Notes under the pieces: generated by a model | Told to the model about the DNA's origin: nothing | The model's input: only the letters and a program-made list of their open reading frames with translations | The model's database searches: none | Part shown: piece by piece, positions 25,740 through 34,669 of the stretch | Position numbering within the stretch: position 1 is the stretch's first letter | Layout of the letters: every line of letters begins with the position of its first letter | Assembly: GCA_008933735.1 (NCBI GenBank) | Contig: WBUL01000003.1 | Coordinates: 186,001 to 250,000, forward strand | DNA: 64,000 nucleotides | Source: Anaerolineae bacterium | Lineage (GTDB): Bacteria; Chloroflexota; Anaerolineae; Aggregatilineales; J027 | Direction: 5' to 3' | Made by a program: the position numbers and the translations under genes

Positions 25740-26683
25740 GCTGCCTCCTCTGCATGGATGAGTTGTGCATAACCAATCGCCAACAAGAGCAGTCCCAGCA
25801 GCAGCATAATTGCGCTGGCTGCGCCTTCTCCAAAACGGAAGAAGGCAAAAGTAAGCCGATAGATATGGATAGGCAAAACGGTTGTAGCATCAACGGGACC
25901 GCCGCCGGTCATCACAAAAATCAACTCAAAGACTTTGAAGGTATAGATGAATCCCAGCAGCAGGACACCCAGCATCACAGGGCGCATCATAGGCAGCGTG
26001 ATGCGGATAAACCGCTGTATCGCTCCTGCGCCGTCAATGCTGGCGGCTTCATACAAGGTCGTCGGGATATTCTGCAAACCTGCGTACAGCAGGATCATGT
26101 GAAAAGGGGCACCAACCCACACATTAGCGATGATCGTTCCGGCCAAGGCTGTGTCAGGATTCAACAGCCAATAATCCTTATAACGCCCCAGACCGATACT
26201 TTGCAGAAAGTAATTGAAAACCCCATAATCGCCGTCTGCCATCCATCGGAACAATGTTCCTCCCACCACAGCAGGCATTAGCCATGCCAGCAGCAGGAGT
26301 GCCCGCAGCAGTCCATTAAGGGGAAACGGGCGATTGAAAAAAAGCGCGAGACTAAAGCCAATCAAGAATTGAAAACCTAGAGAAATCGTCGTAAAGGTCA
26401 GCGAACGACCCGCCGCGTGGCGAAAACCAGGGTCATTAATCAATTTTTTGTAATTATCAAACTTGATATAGGGTGCATCACCAGAGCGAAAAGTCCTGAC
26501 GTTTAAATCGTGCAGGCTCATATCAAGATTCACGTAGATAGGATATGCCATTGTTGCGCTCAGGTAGATCATCATAGGCAGCACAAACAAATAATTGCTC
26601 AGCTTCCTAAAACGGACAGCCCATCTGCCTCTCGCAGACGAGGTGACAATTTTAGTTTGAGGTTTGCTCAAAGTACCCCACAT
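25736..26683 (-). CDS. CUT1 sugar ABC transporter permease (MalF type)
   Basis: 315 residues with a cytoplasmic tail of about 25 residues and six membrane helices. The EAA loop is LYEAASIDGAGAIQRFIRITLPMMRPV near residue 205, followed by the conserved FEL-FVMTGGGP segment. Translation is coupled to the next permease (ATGA-type overlap). It lies 88 bases after the binding-protein gene; that gap includes the word TCTAATTGGAG (26739-26749), identical to part of regulatory copy B. Confidence 0.92.
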   Translation of the reverse strand: MWGTLSKPQTKIVTSSARGRWAVRFRKLSNYLFVLPMMIYLSATMAYPIYVNLDMSLHDLNVRTFRSGDAPYIKFDNYKKLINDPGFRHAAGRSLTFTTISLGFQFLIGFSLALFFNRPFPLNGLLRALLLLAWLMPAVVGGTLFRWMADGDYGVFNYFLQSIGLGRYKDYWLLNPDTALAGTIIANVWVGAPFHMILLYAGLQNIPTTLYEAASIDGAGAIQRFIRITLPMMRPVMLGVLLLGFIYTFKVFELIFVMTGGGPVDATTVLPIHIYRLTFAFFRFGEGAASAIMLLLGLLLLAIGYAQLIHAEEAA

Positions 26684-26771
26684 CTGATTTGCTCAACACG
26701 AAACAACAGGGAGATATGGTGCGCCCATATCCCCTGTATCTAATTGGAGAAGTTACCCATGCGTTTAAACA

Positions 26772-28043
26772 TTATTCGGACAGCAGCGGCTCAATAATGG
26801 CGAAGGCATCATCCAGCGCCTCTTTGACAGACTTTTGCCCACTGATGGCAGCCTGAATGGCGTCTTGTATAGCGTTGGACATTTCGAGATAGTTCGCACC
26901 ATAGGCGCGTGGGCGGGCCTGCTGAATTTGCGCGAGAAAAACGCTCAGAACGGGATCATCTGCCCAGTAGGTGTCTTCTGCTACATCCATGCGGCTGGGG
27001 AACTGCTGTACATCTTTGAGGAACTGCTTATAATTTTCTGGCTCTTGTGTCCAGGCAATATATTCCCAGGCAGCTTCAACATTTCGGCTGGTCGAAGAAA
27101 TGCCATAGTTTTCTCCGCCCAGGATGGAAGTGGTTACTTTGTCAGAGGGGATGGGCGAAACCTGCCAATTGACATCAGGGTAATCATCCCGCAAGCTGCC
27201 CAGCACCCAGGGGCCATTCATGTTCATGGCAGCACGCAGGTTGCCAAATTCATCCTTGGCATCCCACTGCCCCCACCCCAAAATTCCCTGAGACATATAG
27301 CCTTCACTCACCAGATCAACCCACAATTGAAGGGCAGCCTGTCCCCCTTCGTCATTCAAGGTAGGAATATCACTGCCCGCTGACCAGAGGAAGGCCAACC
27401 ATTGGAATGTGCCTTCTTCGCTATGGGTGGCAGAAAGGGACAAGCCAAAACGATCTTCCGTTGTCAGTGCCGCGGCGGCTTCGCGCAGTTCGTCCCACGT
27501 TGTGGGGACTGCCACACCCGCGGTTTCTAACATATCGGTGTTAGTGAACCAGGCAAGGCAGTTGCTGAAGACGGGAACACCGTAATTCGAGCCTTTGTAG
27601 ACTGTAGAACTCCAATGACCGGAAAAATACAGATCGGACTGTCCCCAAGAACCGATAGCGTCTGTTAAATCAGCGAGAACACCCAGCGCGGCAAAAGCAT
27701 GAAAGTCGGGATTGTCAATTAAAACAACATCGGGGATATCATTTGCCAGTGCCCCTTGAATAAGCAGTTGTCGGAACTCTTCAAAGGGGATTTCTGACCG
27801 CTCGACGACAATATTAGGATGGCTTTCCATGAAGCGTGCGATCTGAGCATCATGCGCGTCTGCCAGTTGAGGCGCCGCAGCCCAGGGATCGATGACCTGG
27901 ATGGTTGCCGCTTGGCGGGTACGTGATTTTGTGGGATGGCTCGCCTTGGCGATAGACAGACCAGAAGAAGCAGCCACAAAACCTGCCGCGCCAAAAGCAC
28001 TGGCTTTCAAGAAGTCACGCCGATTCCATTTTTTTGCAACCAT
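26772..28043 (-). CDS. sugar ABC transporter substrate-binding protein (Tat-exported)
   Basis: 423 residues. The N-terminus has a twin-arginine signal (NRRDFLKAS followed by a hydrophobic alanine/glycine-rich helix), so it is predicted to be folded before export. The mature part is a CUT1 binding protein (ARFMESHPNIVVERSEIPFEEF, VLIDNPDFHAFAALG, AAMNMNGPWVLGSL). It opens the minus-strand operon and has copy C of the conserved element 46-108 bases upstream. AGGAGAG precedes the ATG. Confidence 0.92.
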   Translation of the reverse strand: MVAKKWNRRDFLKASAFGAAGFVAASSGLSIAKASHPTKSRTRQAATIQVIDPWAAAPQLADAHDAQIARFMESHPNIVVERSEIPFEEFRQLLIQGALANDIPDVVLIDNPDFHAFAALGVLADLTDAIGSWGQSDLYFSGHWSSTVYKGSNYGVPVFSNCLAWFTNTDMLETAGVAVPTTWDELREAAAALTTEDRFGLSLSATHSEEGTFQWLAFLWSAGSDIPTLNDEGGQAALQLWVDLVSEGYMSQGILGWGQWDAKDEFGNLRAAMNMNGPWVLGSLRDDYPDVNWQVSPIPSDKVTTSILGGENYGISSTSRNVEAAWEYIAWTQEPENYKQFLKDVQQFPSRMDVAEDTYWADDPVLSVFLAQIQQARPRAYGANYLEMSNAIQDAIQAAISGQKSVKEALDDAFAIIEPLLSE

Positions 28044-28088
28044 TGAACTCTCCTTTCGATGTATCTTGTGCCCTATTCATCACAAAAT

Positions 28089-28151
28089 ATAGAAAAGAGG
28101 GCATAGGCTGAAAAGATAGCGAAATCGTCCAATACAAGGACGATTCCGACT
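28089..28151 (-). promoter_or_regulatory. conserved regulatory element, copy C (before Tat binding protein)
   Basis: In coding direction it reads AGTCGGAATCGTCC, then TTG, then TATTGGACG, followed by TTTCGCTATCTTTTCAGCC. It includes a perfect inverted repeat, ATCGTCC and GGACGAT around seven bases. It is close to copies A and B. Position 46 to 108 bases before the start codon fits an activator site at a promoter. Confidence 0.6.
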
Positions 28152-28182
28152 ATTGAGCTGACCCGTTGATAAAAATGAACTA

Positions 28183-29199
28183 TCAGGCGCCGCAGCTAGC
28201 GCGAATCACCAGGCTGCCATCCACACTTGTTGAGGGTACATGCCGTGCGTCCTCACTGAGCAGTTGATCAATGAGCAAATAGGCGGCTTTCTGACCGATT
28301 GCATGAAGTGGAATCGAAAACGACGAAAGCGGGGGCAGCAGTGCTTCGGAAAGGTAGCGATCATCATACCCTACCAGTGCGATATCGTGCGGGATATGCA
28401 AGCCCCGGCCGGCCACCGCCTGTATACTCCCTGCTGCCATAAGGTCATTCGACACAAAAATGGCATCAATGTCAGGGTGTTTGTCCAGGAGATGCAGGGT
28501 TGCCTCAACGCCGCTCCGAATTGTCCAATCTCCCGGCACGATCAAAGTAGGATCATAAGGAATATGGTAGTCTTCCAGGGCTTTCCTGTAACCTTCTTTT
28601 CTTGCAATTCCCGATTCCCAGCCCTCTGGACCGCTGATATGTGCAATCTTGCGGCGACCCAGCTCAAGCAGGTGGCGCGTTACAGTATAGCCGCCGCGAA
28701 AGTTGTCTGTTCCAACACAATTTGATTTTCCCAAATGTGGGCGGAGCTGCGCGAAGATCATCGGGGGATAGAGATCATTATCGAGTAACGTTTCTGGATT
28801 ACGCCAGCTATCCACAAAGATGAGACCATCCACTTCCCGTTCGCGGAAATGTTTGAGGATTCCGAGTTCGAGTTCAGGGTTTTGTTCGCTGTCGGCAATC
28901 AAAATGCCGTAGCCACGTTGCAGGGCGACATCTTGAATACCTTGTGTGATACGCAGGGCAAGCTCATCGGTGATCAGGCTCAAGATTACGCCTATGGTCA
29001 TGGTGCGGTTGGTACGAAGGGCACGCGCCGCAATACTGGGCACATAACCCAGTTCCTGTGCCGCTTGCAAAACCCGCTGACGGGTTTCGAGGCGGAAGCT
29101 GCTCTCGTTGTCCAAATCTGCAAGAATCTGCGACACAGCCGTTTGCGAGACCCCCGCTCGTTCTGCAACCAGCGCTTGAGTGATACGTTTTTTAACCAT
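28183..29199 (-). CDS. LacI-family transcriptional regulator
   Basis: 338 residues: a helix-turn-helix at residues 5-26 (TQALVAERAGVSQTAVSQIL), a hinge helix region (LGYVPSIAARALRTNRT), and a periplasmic-binding-like sensor domain with IGVILSLITDELALRITQGIQ, VSNDLMAAGSIQAVAGRGLHIPHDIALVGYDD and the closing LVIRASCG. Such proteins repress sugar operons until the inducer binds. It is divergent from the GH127/ABC operon at 29556; the intergenic region holds several TACGTA-centred palindromes that are probable operators. Confidence 0.93.
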   Translation of the reverse strand: MVKKRITQALVAERAGVSQTAVSQILADLDNESSFRLETRQRVLQAAQELGYVPSIAARALRTNRTMTIGVILSLITDELALRITQGIQDVALQRGYGILIADSEQNPELELGILKHFREREVDGLIFVDSWRNPETLLDNDLYPPMIFAQLRPHLGKSNCVGTDNFRGGYTVTRHLLELGRRKIAHISGPEGWESGIARKEGYRKALEDYHIPYDPTLIVPGDWTIRSGVEATLHLLDKHPDIDAIFVSNDLMAAGSIQAVAGRGLHIPHDIALVGYDDRYLSEALLPPLSSFSIPLHAIGQKAAYLLIDQLLSEDARHVPSTSVDGSLVIRASCGA

Positions 29200-29221
29200 T
29201 GTCTTTAACCAGCGTCATTTT

Positions 29222-29450
29222 CATTATTACGTATTATATGATGCGCCGCAGCACTATTGCCAAGCCTGAATTCGGTGTCGGGGATTTTTTGACAGGCATT
29301 ATGCGGGTATGTTATAGTTTAAAGATGGAATTATTACGTAGTAATGATTATGCGCTACAGATATTTTTGTGTTGGTTAGACTTCACTGAGGCAAGTTTTT
29401 TTGGTCTGGAAATTGTTACGTAACATCAGAACGTGTGTTCTCATCAGAAC
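29222..29450. promoter_or_regulatory. operator region with TACGTA palindromes and a direct repeat
   Basis: Three TACGTA-centred sites lie between the divergent LacI and binding-protein genes: an imperfect site at 29224-29237, inverted ATTAC/GTAAT around GTA at 29333-29345, and a perfect TGTTACGTAACA at 29414-29425. A direct repeat CATCAGAAC follows at 29424-29432 and 29442-29450, 18 bases apart. Central CG palindromes are the usual LacI-family target; the direct repeat could serve an activator. A perfect GTTACGTAAC also occurs at 18570. Confidence 0.5.
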
Positions 29451-29555
29451 CCTGATTTTATTGCACATGTGAGTTTGAACGGAGGTGAAACCTACAGAAA
29501 GTAAAAGAGATTATAAGGCCAATGTGTCAGATATTCAGTAAGAAAGAGATTTAAG
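29451..29555 (+). promoter_or_regulatory. leader of the GH127 transport operon
   Basis: This stretch runs from the direct repeat to the ATG at 29556. It is AT-rich and holds AGAAAGAGA about seven bases before the start as a weak ribosome-binding site. GGAGGTGA at about 29480-29487 is a strong Shine-Dalgarno-like word without a following start codon. No small reading frame is convincing. Confidence 0.25.
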
Positions 29556-30878
29556 ATGTCCAATTCACAAAAAATTTCGCGCCGTAAGTTTCTCAAAGTT
29601 GCCGGAACTGCCGCCGCAGGAGCAACCCTTGCAGGCCCACTTGGGCAAGCTGCCGCCAATTCAACTTCGTCCGGTTTTGGTGTCCCCAATCTCATCCGTC
29701 AGCACAGTGTCAGGATCGCGGTCGGTGGTTGGGCAGAGCAGAATATGAGAGATCTGCTGGAAAGAACTGATTTCAGTGGGCAGACAGGGATCAATGTTGA
29801 GATTGTGCTTAGAACAGACACCAAAGAAACCGAACTCACCCGCATTGTCGGTGCTGTTCAGGCAGACACCAGCCCCTACGATGTGCTTGACTTTGAAGAT
29901 GAGCTAGCGACCTCCCTGTCGGCGGCTGGCTACATGCTGGGGCTGGATGATATTCTGCCCGCCGACCTGTGGGATGACTTTTCACCGGCGATGGTGGACT
30001 ACACCAAAGTGTGGAGCACCCACAACGATGAAACCTTCCGCGTCATTCACAACTGGGAAATGCCTTATTGGTGGTATCGCAAAGATTGGTTTGACGAAAA
30101 GGGTGTTGCTGTTCCTACCACATGGGAAGAAGTCGCTGCGCTGGGTGAAGTTTTCACCAATGAAGATGAGGGTGTATGGGCGACCGAAGATGGCTTGATC
30201 AAAGGTGCTTTCCTGAATGTCTATCTGGCGTGGATTACTTTACAAGCGGGTGGCAATCCCTTTGATGTAGGCGACGAATACAGGCAGGCCCTCCAGTACA
30301 TCTATGATCTGATGTACACCCACAAAACTTTGAACCCCGCTTCGCTCCAGAAGGACTATAACCAGCAAAATGGCGACTATATCGCTGATAAAGTTGCTTT
30401 CATGCGTCAATGGCCCTTCTTTGGGGATGTCGCTCGCAGCGACGACAACAAAGCGTGGTTCTCCGAAGATAAGGTCGCAGTTGCTTTACCACCTCTTGGA
30501 CCTGGTGGCATTGGTGGCGCTACCTACGCGGCAGGCTGGGGCTTTGGCATTATCAAGACCTCCCCGAATCTGGCAGAAGCCAAAGAACTGCTCTCCTTCC
30601 TGGTTTCGACCGAAGCCGCTGTGGAGGCCGTGAAAGTTGGGTTCTGGTTCCTGAATGCTCGTAAATCGGTTCTGGCAGCCGTTGATCAGGATAACTGGCT
30701 GGTCAAAAACTTGCAGATGTATACGGATGCTGGTGCAATCGGTGTGCGTCCGTACCACCCGCAATTTGTAGAAGCCCTGACCATTCTGGAAGATACCGCA
30801 GCCGCTTATCTGACTAAGCAAAGCAGCCTCGATGACGCGCTCAGGCAAGCTAAAGAGCAGTTGGATTCTCTCGCATAG
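29556..30878 (+). CDS. sugar ABC transporter substrate-binding protein (Tat-exported)
   Basis: 440 residues. The signal has the twin-arginine motif SRRKFLKVAG followed by an Ala/Gly-rich helix to about residue 35. The mature part shows INVEIVLRTDTKETELTRIV, YDVLDFEDELATSLSAAGYMLGLDDI and WWYRKDWFDEKGVAVPTTWEE, all typical of CUT1 binding proteins. It heads the plus-strand operon of binding protein, two permeases and GH127, under probable control of the divergent LacI gene. A hairpin follows the stop. Confidence 0.92.
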   Translation: MSNSQKISRRKFLKVAGTAAAGATLAGPLGQAAANSTSSGFGVPNLIRQHSVRIAVGGWAEQNMRDLLERTDFSGQTGINVEIVLRTDTKETELTRIVGAVQADTSPYDVLDFEDELATSLSAAGYMLGLDDILPADLWDDFSPAMVDYTKVWSTHNDETFRVIHNWEMPYWWYRKDWFDEKGVAVPTTWEEVAALGEVFTNEDEGVWATEDGLIKGAFLNVYLAWITLQAGGNPFDVGDEYRQALQYIYDLMYTHKTLNPASLQKDYNQQNGDYIADKVAFMRQWPFFGDVARSDDNKAWFSEDKVAVALPPLGPGGIGGATYAAGWGFGIIKTSPNLAEAKELLSFLVSTEAAVEAVKVGFWFLNARKSVLAAVDQDNWLVKNLQMYTDAGAIGVRPYHPQFVEALTILEDTAAAYLTKQSSLDDALRQAKEQLDSLA

Positions 30879-30898
30879 CTGCTGATCGTCTGTGAGAT

Positions 30899-30935
30899 TC
30901 GCCCAGGGATATCTTTATCTGCCTGGGCGAGTTTT
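30899..30935 (+). terminator. hairpin after the binding-protein gene
   Basis: TCGCCCAGG pairs perfectly with CCTGGGCGA around a 14-base loop, and is followed by GTTTTC. It lies between the binding-protein stop and the first permease. It probably acts as a leaky terminator or mRNA-protecting stem, so that binding protein is made in excess over permeases. Confidence 0.6.
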
Positions 30936-30953
30936 CAAAGAAAGGGCTTTGGT

Positions 30954-31898
30954 ATGGCTGATGTTATGGCGAGAAGCAGCGCTTCAGTTGTAAAACGCAG
31001 ATCACGTCTGGGTATCCCTTCCAGATTTGCCATGCGGCGTTATGTGTTGTTCACGCTGCTGGTCACGCCGGCTTTTTTGCTCCGTTTGGTGACCGCAGCT
31101 TATCCCATCATCCAAACGATCCGGTATAGTTTCACAAATTTTAGCCTTCTCAAAGGAACCAATGAATACGTTGGCCTACAAAACTATGTAGACATCACCC
31201 AAAATTATGGAGTAAAAGGGGCATTATCCTTTACCATTCTGTATGTCCTTGCCTCAACGGTCATCGAGTTGGGCGTCGGGTTGTTGATCGCCCAGTTGCT
31301 CAACGCCAATTTCAGGGGCAGGACGTTTGCCCGCACGATCAACCTCATTCCCTGGGCTATTCCAACCATTGTGGCAGGTTACTCATTTCGCTGGCTGTTA
31401 GATGATCAGTTCGGCTTAATCCCGGTCTGGTATCAGGATTTGATGGGTAAGAACCTGATCATTTTTATCGATCCGATCTTGTCACGCTGGGCGGTCATCC
31501 TCGTGCATGTATGGAAAGATGCACCCTTCATGGCGGTTGTCTTCTTAGCTGGTATGCAGGGTGTTCCACTCGATTTATACGAAGCCGCCAAAGTCGATGG
31601 CGCGAGCAGTTGGCAGCGTTTCCGCCATATCACCCTGCCTTTGATCAAGCCGCTGGTCATTACGATGGCGTTGTTTCGCATTGTATGGTCTTTGGCTGGG
31701 TTTGATCTGGTTTTTGGGTTGACCGCTGGTGGCCCTGGTGTGGCGACCTCGGTTTTAGCCTTGCAGGTGTTCCGGGAAGGCATCCTTTTCTTTAAATTTG
31801 GCTTTGCTTCGGCGATCAGCGTCATTTTGCTGCTCTTGGTCGCGTTTGTCGGCATTGTTGCCCTGGTGTTGTTTAGACGCGCCGATGTGAGTTATTGA
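30954..31898 (+). CDS. CUT1 sugar ABC transporter permease (MalF type)
   Basis: 314 residues, with a basic N-terminal tail of about 28 residues and six membrane helices. The EAA loop is DLYEAAKVDGASSWQRFRHITLPLIKP near residue 205, followed by the conserved GFDLVFGLTAGGPG. It is 75 bases after the binding-protein gene and 11 bases before its partner permease. Expected substrate: the arabinose-containing oligosaccharides used by the GH127 enzyme at the operon end (inference). Confidence 0.92.
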   Translation: MADVMARSSASVVKRRSRLGIPSRFAMRRYVLFTLLVTPAFLLRLVTAAYPIIQTIRYSFTNFSLLKGTNEYVGLQNYVDITQNYGVKGALSFTILYVLASTVIELGVGLLIAQLLNANFRGRTFARTINLIPWAIPTIVAGYSFRWLLDDQFGLIPVWYQDLMGKNLIIFIDPILSRWAVILVHVWKDAPFMAVVFLAGMQGVPLDLYEAAKVDGASSWQRFRHITLPLIKPLVITMALFRIVWSLAGFDLVFGLTAGGPGVATSVLALQVFREGILFFKFGFASAISVILLLLVAFVGIVALVLFRRADVSY

Positions 31899-31909
31899 GG
31901 ACATGAATC

Positions 31910-32776
31910 ATGTTGAAGACACCATCAAGAAAATACCGACGAAGCATTCTGTTCGATTTGAATAAAATTGTGGTCTATGTGTCCTTTATCATATTCTGCA
32001 TCTTTGTTCTGCTGCCCATCTATTGGACCCTTCGATCATCGCTTGCCAATGTGTCCGATCTGCACAAAACCCCACTGATCTATTTTCCTGAAGTGACCTT
32101 CCAGAATTTTCAAACCCTTCTGGATCAGGTTCCCTTTCTGGACTATACCCGCAATTCCATCGTTTTTGCTCTGGGGACAACCGTCCTAACGCTGGTCGTC
32201 AGCTTTCTGGCAGCCTATGCCTTCGCAAGGATACAGTTCCCCGGCAGCGGCGTTCTTTTATGGATTTTAGTGTTGTCAATGGCACTGCCAGAAGTCGGCA
32301 CAATAGTGCCTTTGTATCGGCTGCTGTCCAAAGCCAATCTTCTGGATAGCATCAGAGGCCTGGTACTCGTCCTCAGCAGCGTTCTGACCCCCTTCACAGT
32401 CTGGGTGCTGGTTTCGTTTATCAAGCAAATCCCTTACGAAATTGAAGAAGCGGCAATCATTGACGGTGCATCCCTGCCGACCATTCTTGTCCGTATTCTT
32501 CTGCCGATCACCACCCCCGGTCTGGTCACAATGGGGCTGATCAATTTTATCAATGCCTGGAATAACCTGCTCTATCCGCTGTCGTTTTCCGTCACACCCT
32601 CCTCCAAGACTCTCAGTGTCTCCATCACCGAGGTTTTTGCTGGATATTCTCCCTGGGGAAAACCCTGGGAGCTTATCATGGCGGTTGGGATCACCATGAT
32701 GGTGCCGATTATTGCCCTCATTCTGGTCTCACAACGGGCGATTGTGCGCGGTCTGACAGGTGGAGCCATCAAATAG
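31910..32776 (+). CDS. CUT1 sugar ABC transporter permease (MalG type)
   Basis: 288 residues with six membrane helices. The EAA loop is EIEEAAIIDGASLPTILVRILLPITTPG around residue 182, and the C-terminus ends RGLTGGAIK as in other MalG-type subunits. It partners the permease just upstream and ends nine bases before the GH127 gene. There is again no ATPase gene. Confidence 0.92.
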   Translation: MLKTPSRKYRRSILFDLNKIVVYVSFIIFCIFVLLPIYWTLRSSLANVSDLHKTPLIYFPEVTFQNFQTLLDQVPFLDYTRNSIVFALGTTVLTLVVSFLAAYAFARIQFPGSGVLLWILVLSMALPEVGTIVPLYRLLSKANLLDSIRGLVLVLSSVLTPFTVWVLVSFIKQIPYEIEEAAIIDGASLPTILVRILLPITTPGLVTMGLINFINAWNNLLYPLSFSVTPSSKTLSVSITEVFAGYSPWGKPWELIMAVGITMMVPIIALILVSQRAIVRGLTGGAIK

Positions 32777-32785
32777 GAACTTCTC

Positions 32786-34669
32786 ATGAGTTTTGTTTCG
32801 TCAGTCCCTCAACTTCATCACATTCCCTACGCCCTCTGGCAACCACTCCCTCTGGATCGTGTCCGTCTGGAAGCAGGGTTTTGGAAAAATAAGCAGGATT
32901 TAAACCACCGGATTAGTCTGGAACATGCTCACCGCATGTTGGAGCAGTGGGGAAACTTCCAGAACTTCCGTATTGCGGCGGGTTATGCCCAGGGCAGTTA
33001 TCAAGGACGCGAATTCCTTGATTCGGATGTCTATAAATGGCTGGAAGCGGTCGCTTATGATCTTATCCCAAATCCGAGCAGTTCTCTGCGGCAGCTGGCG
33101 GAAGCCGCCATTGATCTGGTTGCCGCCGCGCAAGAGCCAAGTGGTTATTTGAATACTTATCACCAACTGGTGAAGCCAGATGCCCATTGGAGCGATCTGG
33201 ATCATGGGCATGAACTGTATTGTGCCGGTCATCTGTTTCAGGCAGCGATTGCCTATCACCGCGCTACAGGTGAGACCAAATTATTAGCGATTGCGACCCG
33301 CTTTGCCGATCACATTGATGCAACCTTTGGACCCAACAAGCGTTCTGGCACATGTGGGCATCCCGAAATCGAGATGGCTTTGGTCGAACTCTATCGTGAA
33401 ACAGGAGAGGAACGCTATCTCAAACTTGCCCAGTACTTCATTGATGAACGCGGCAAGGGCAAAATGCGCGGGCTGGGCTGGTATGGCGCGGAGTATCATC
33501 AGGATCGCGTTCCTGTGCGCCAGGCAACCGAGATCGAAGGGCACGCCGTCCGCGCTCTGTACCTGCTCTCAGGAGTCACCGATTTGTATCTGGAAACAGG
33601 TGAAGAGGCGCTGTTGAAGTCCGCAATGAGCCAATGGCATGATATGACCAGCGGCAAAATCCATATTACAGGCGGTGTTGGATCACGTTATGAGGGCGAA
33701 TCGTTCGGCGTTGCTTATGAGCTGCCCAATGATCAGTGTTATTGCGAAACCTGTGCCGCTATCGCCAGCATTATGTGGAATTGGCGTATGCTGCTGGCAA
33801 CAGGTGAGGCACGTTTTGCGGATGTGATGGAACAGACCCTGTATAACGGATTTCTGAGTGGTCTAGCCGCCGATGGGCAGCACTTTTTCTACATCAACCC
33901 CCTGCTCAGTCGCGGCGGCTATATCCGCGCTGAGTGGTACCCGGTGGCTTGCTGCCCACCTAACATCATGCGGACTCTTACTTCAATCGCGCAGTATATC
34001 GCCACCAGAGATTCCTCTGGCGTACAACTCCACCATTACGCATCCTGCACTATTCAAACACCTCTCCTGTCCCTCCGTCTGGAAACAGATCTCCCCTGGC
34101 AGGGAAAGGTAAAAATCACCGTTACAGCAGCATCGGATATGCCTTGTACCTTGAGTCTACGTATTCCAGTCTGGACGGATAAGGCACAGATTTTTGTAAA
34201 TGGCGAGTTGGCAACCGTCTCGACTGCGAATGAATATGCCCATCTTGGGCGGACATGGAAATCCGATGATGTGATCGAACTTGATCTCCCGATGTATCCG
34301 CGTCTTATCGAAGGTCATCCCATGATTGAATCCACCCGCTGTAGTGTCGCCGTTCAACGTGGACCGCTGGTTTACTGTTTGGAACAGCAAGATCAAGCGC
34401 CAGGTGTTGACATCCTGGGTGTCGAGATCGACGAGAATAGTCCGCTTATTGTGGAGCAAAACAGCCATAGGCTGGAGGGAATTTCTACAATTCGGGCTTC
34501 TGGTTATGCGCTTGACACCAGCGGTTGGGCAAGCGATTTATATAAACCGCTCGGCACGATAGAGAGTCGCTCACGTCGGTCGGTAGAATTGAAATTTATC
34601 CCCTATTACGCCTGGGGAAATCATGATGCGGGTGCAATGCGCGTCTGGATTCCCCGCAGCAGCCTTTAG
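32786..34669 (+). CDS. GH127-family glycoside hydrolase (beta-L-arabinofuranosidase type)
   Basis: 627 residues, a paralogue of the protein at 16509 with the same order of blocks: GFWKNKQDLN near the start, CGHPEIEMALVELY, the Glu of GVGSRYEGESF, YCETCAAIAS (zinc Cys, near residue 320), VACCPPNIMR (Cys pair near 387), and the beta-sandwich with VAVQRGPLVYCLEQ. There is no signal peptide, so it is predicted cytoplasmic and acts after import by the three genes upstream. The two GH127 proteins differ in many positions, so they may split linkages or chain lengths. ATG follows a weak AGGAA. Confidence 0.92.
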   Translation: MSFVSSVPQLHHIPYALWQPLPLDRVRLEAGFWKNKQDLNHRISLEHAHRMLEQWGNFQNFRIAAGYAQGSYQGREFLDSDVYKWLEAVAYDLIPNPSSSLRQLAEAAIDLVAAAQEPSGYLNTYHQLVKPDAHWSDLDHGHELYCAGHLFQAAIAYHRATGETKLLAIATRFADHIDATFGPNKRSGTCGHPEIEMALVELYRETGEERYLKLAQYFIDERGKGKMRGLGWYGAEYHQDRVPVRQATEIEGHAVRALYLLSGVTDLYLETGEEALLKSAMSQWHDMTSGKIHITGGVGSRYEGESFGVAYELPNDQCYCETCAAIASIMWNWRMLLATGEARFADVMEQTLYNGFLSGLAADGQHFFYINPLLSRGGYIRAEWYPVACCPPNIMRTLTSIAQYIATRDSSGVQLHHYASCTIQTPLLSLRLETDLPWQGKVKITVTAASDMPCTLSLRIPVWTDKAQIFVNGELATVSTANEYAHLGRTWKSDDVIELDLPMYPRLIEGHPMIESTRCSVAVQRGPLVYCLEQQDQAPGVDILGVEIDENSPLIVEQNSHRLEGISTIRASGYALDTSGWASDLYKPLGTIESRSRRSVELKFIPYYAWGNHDAGAMRVWIPRSSL

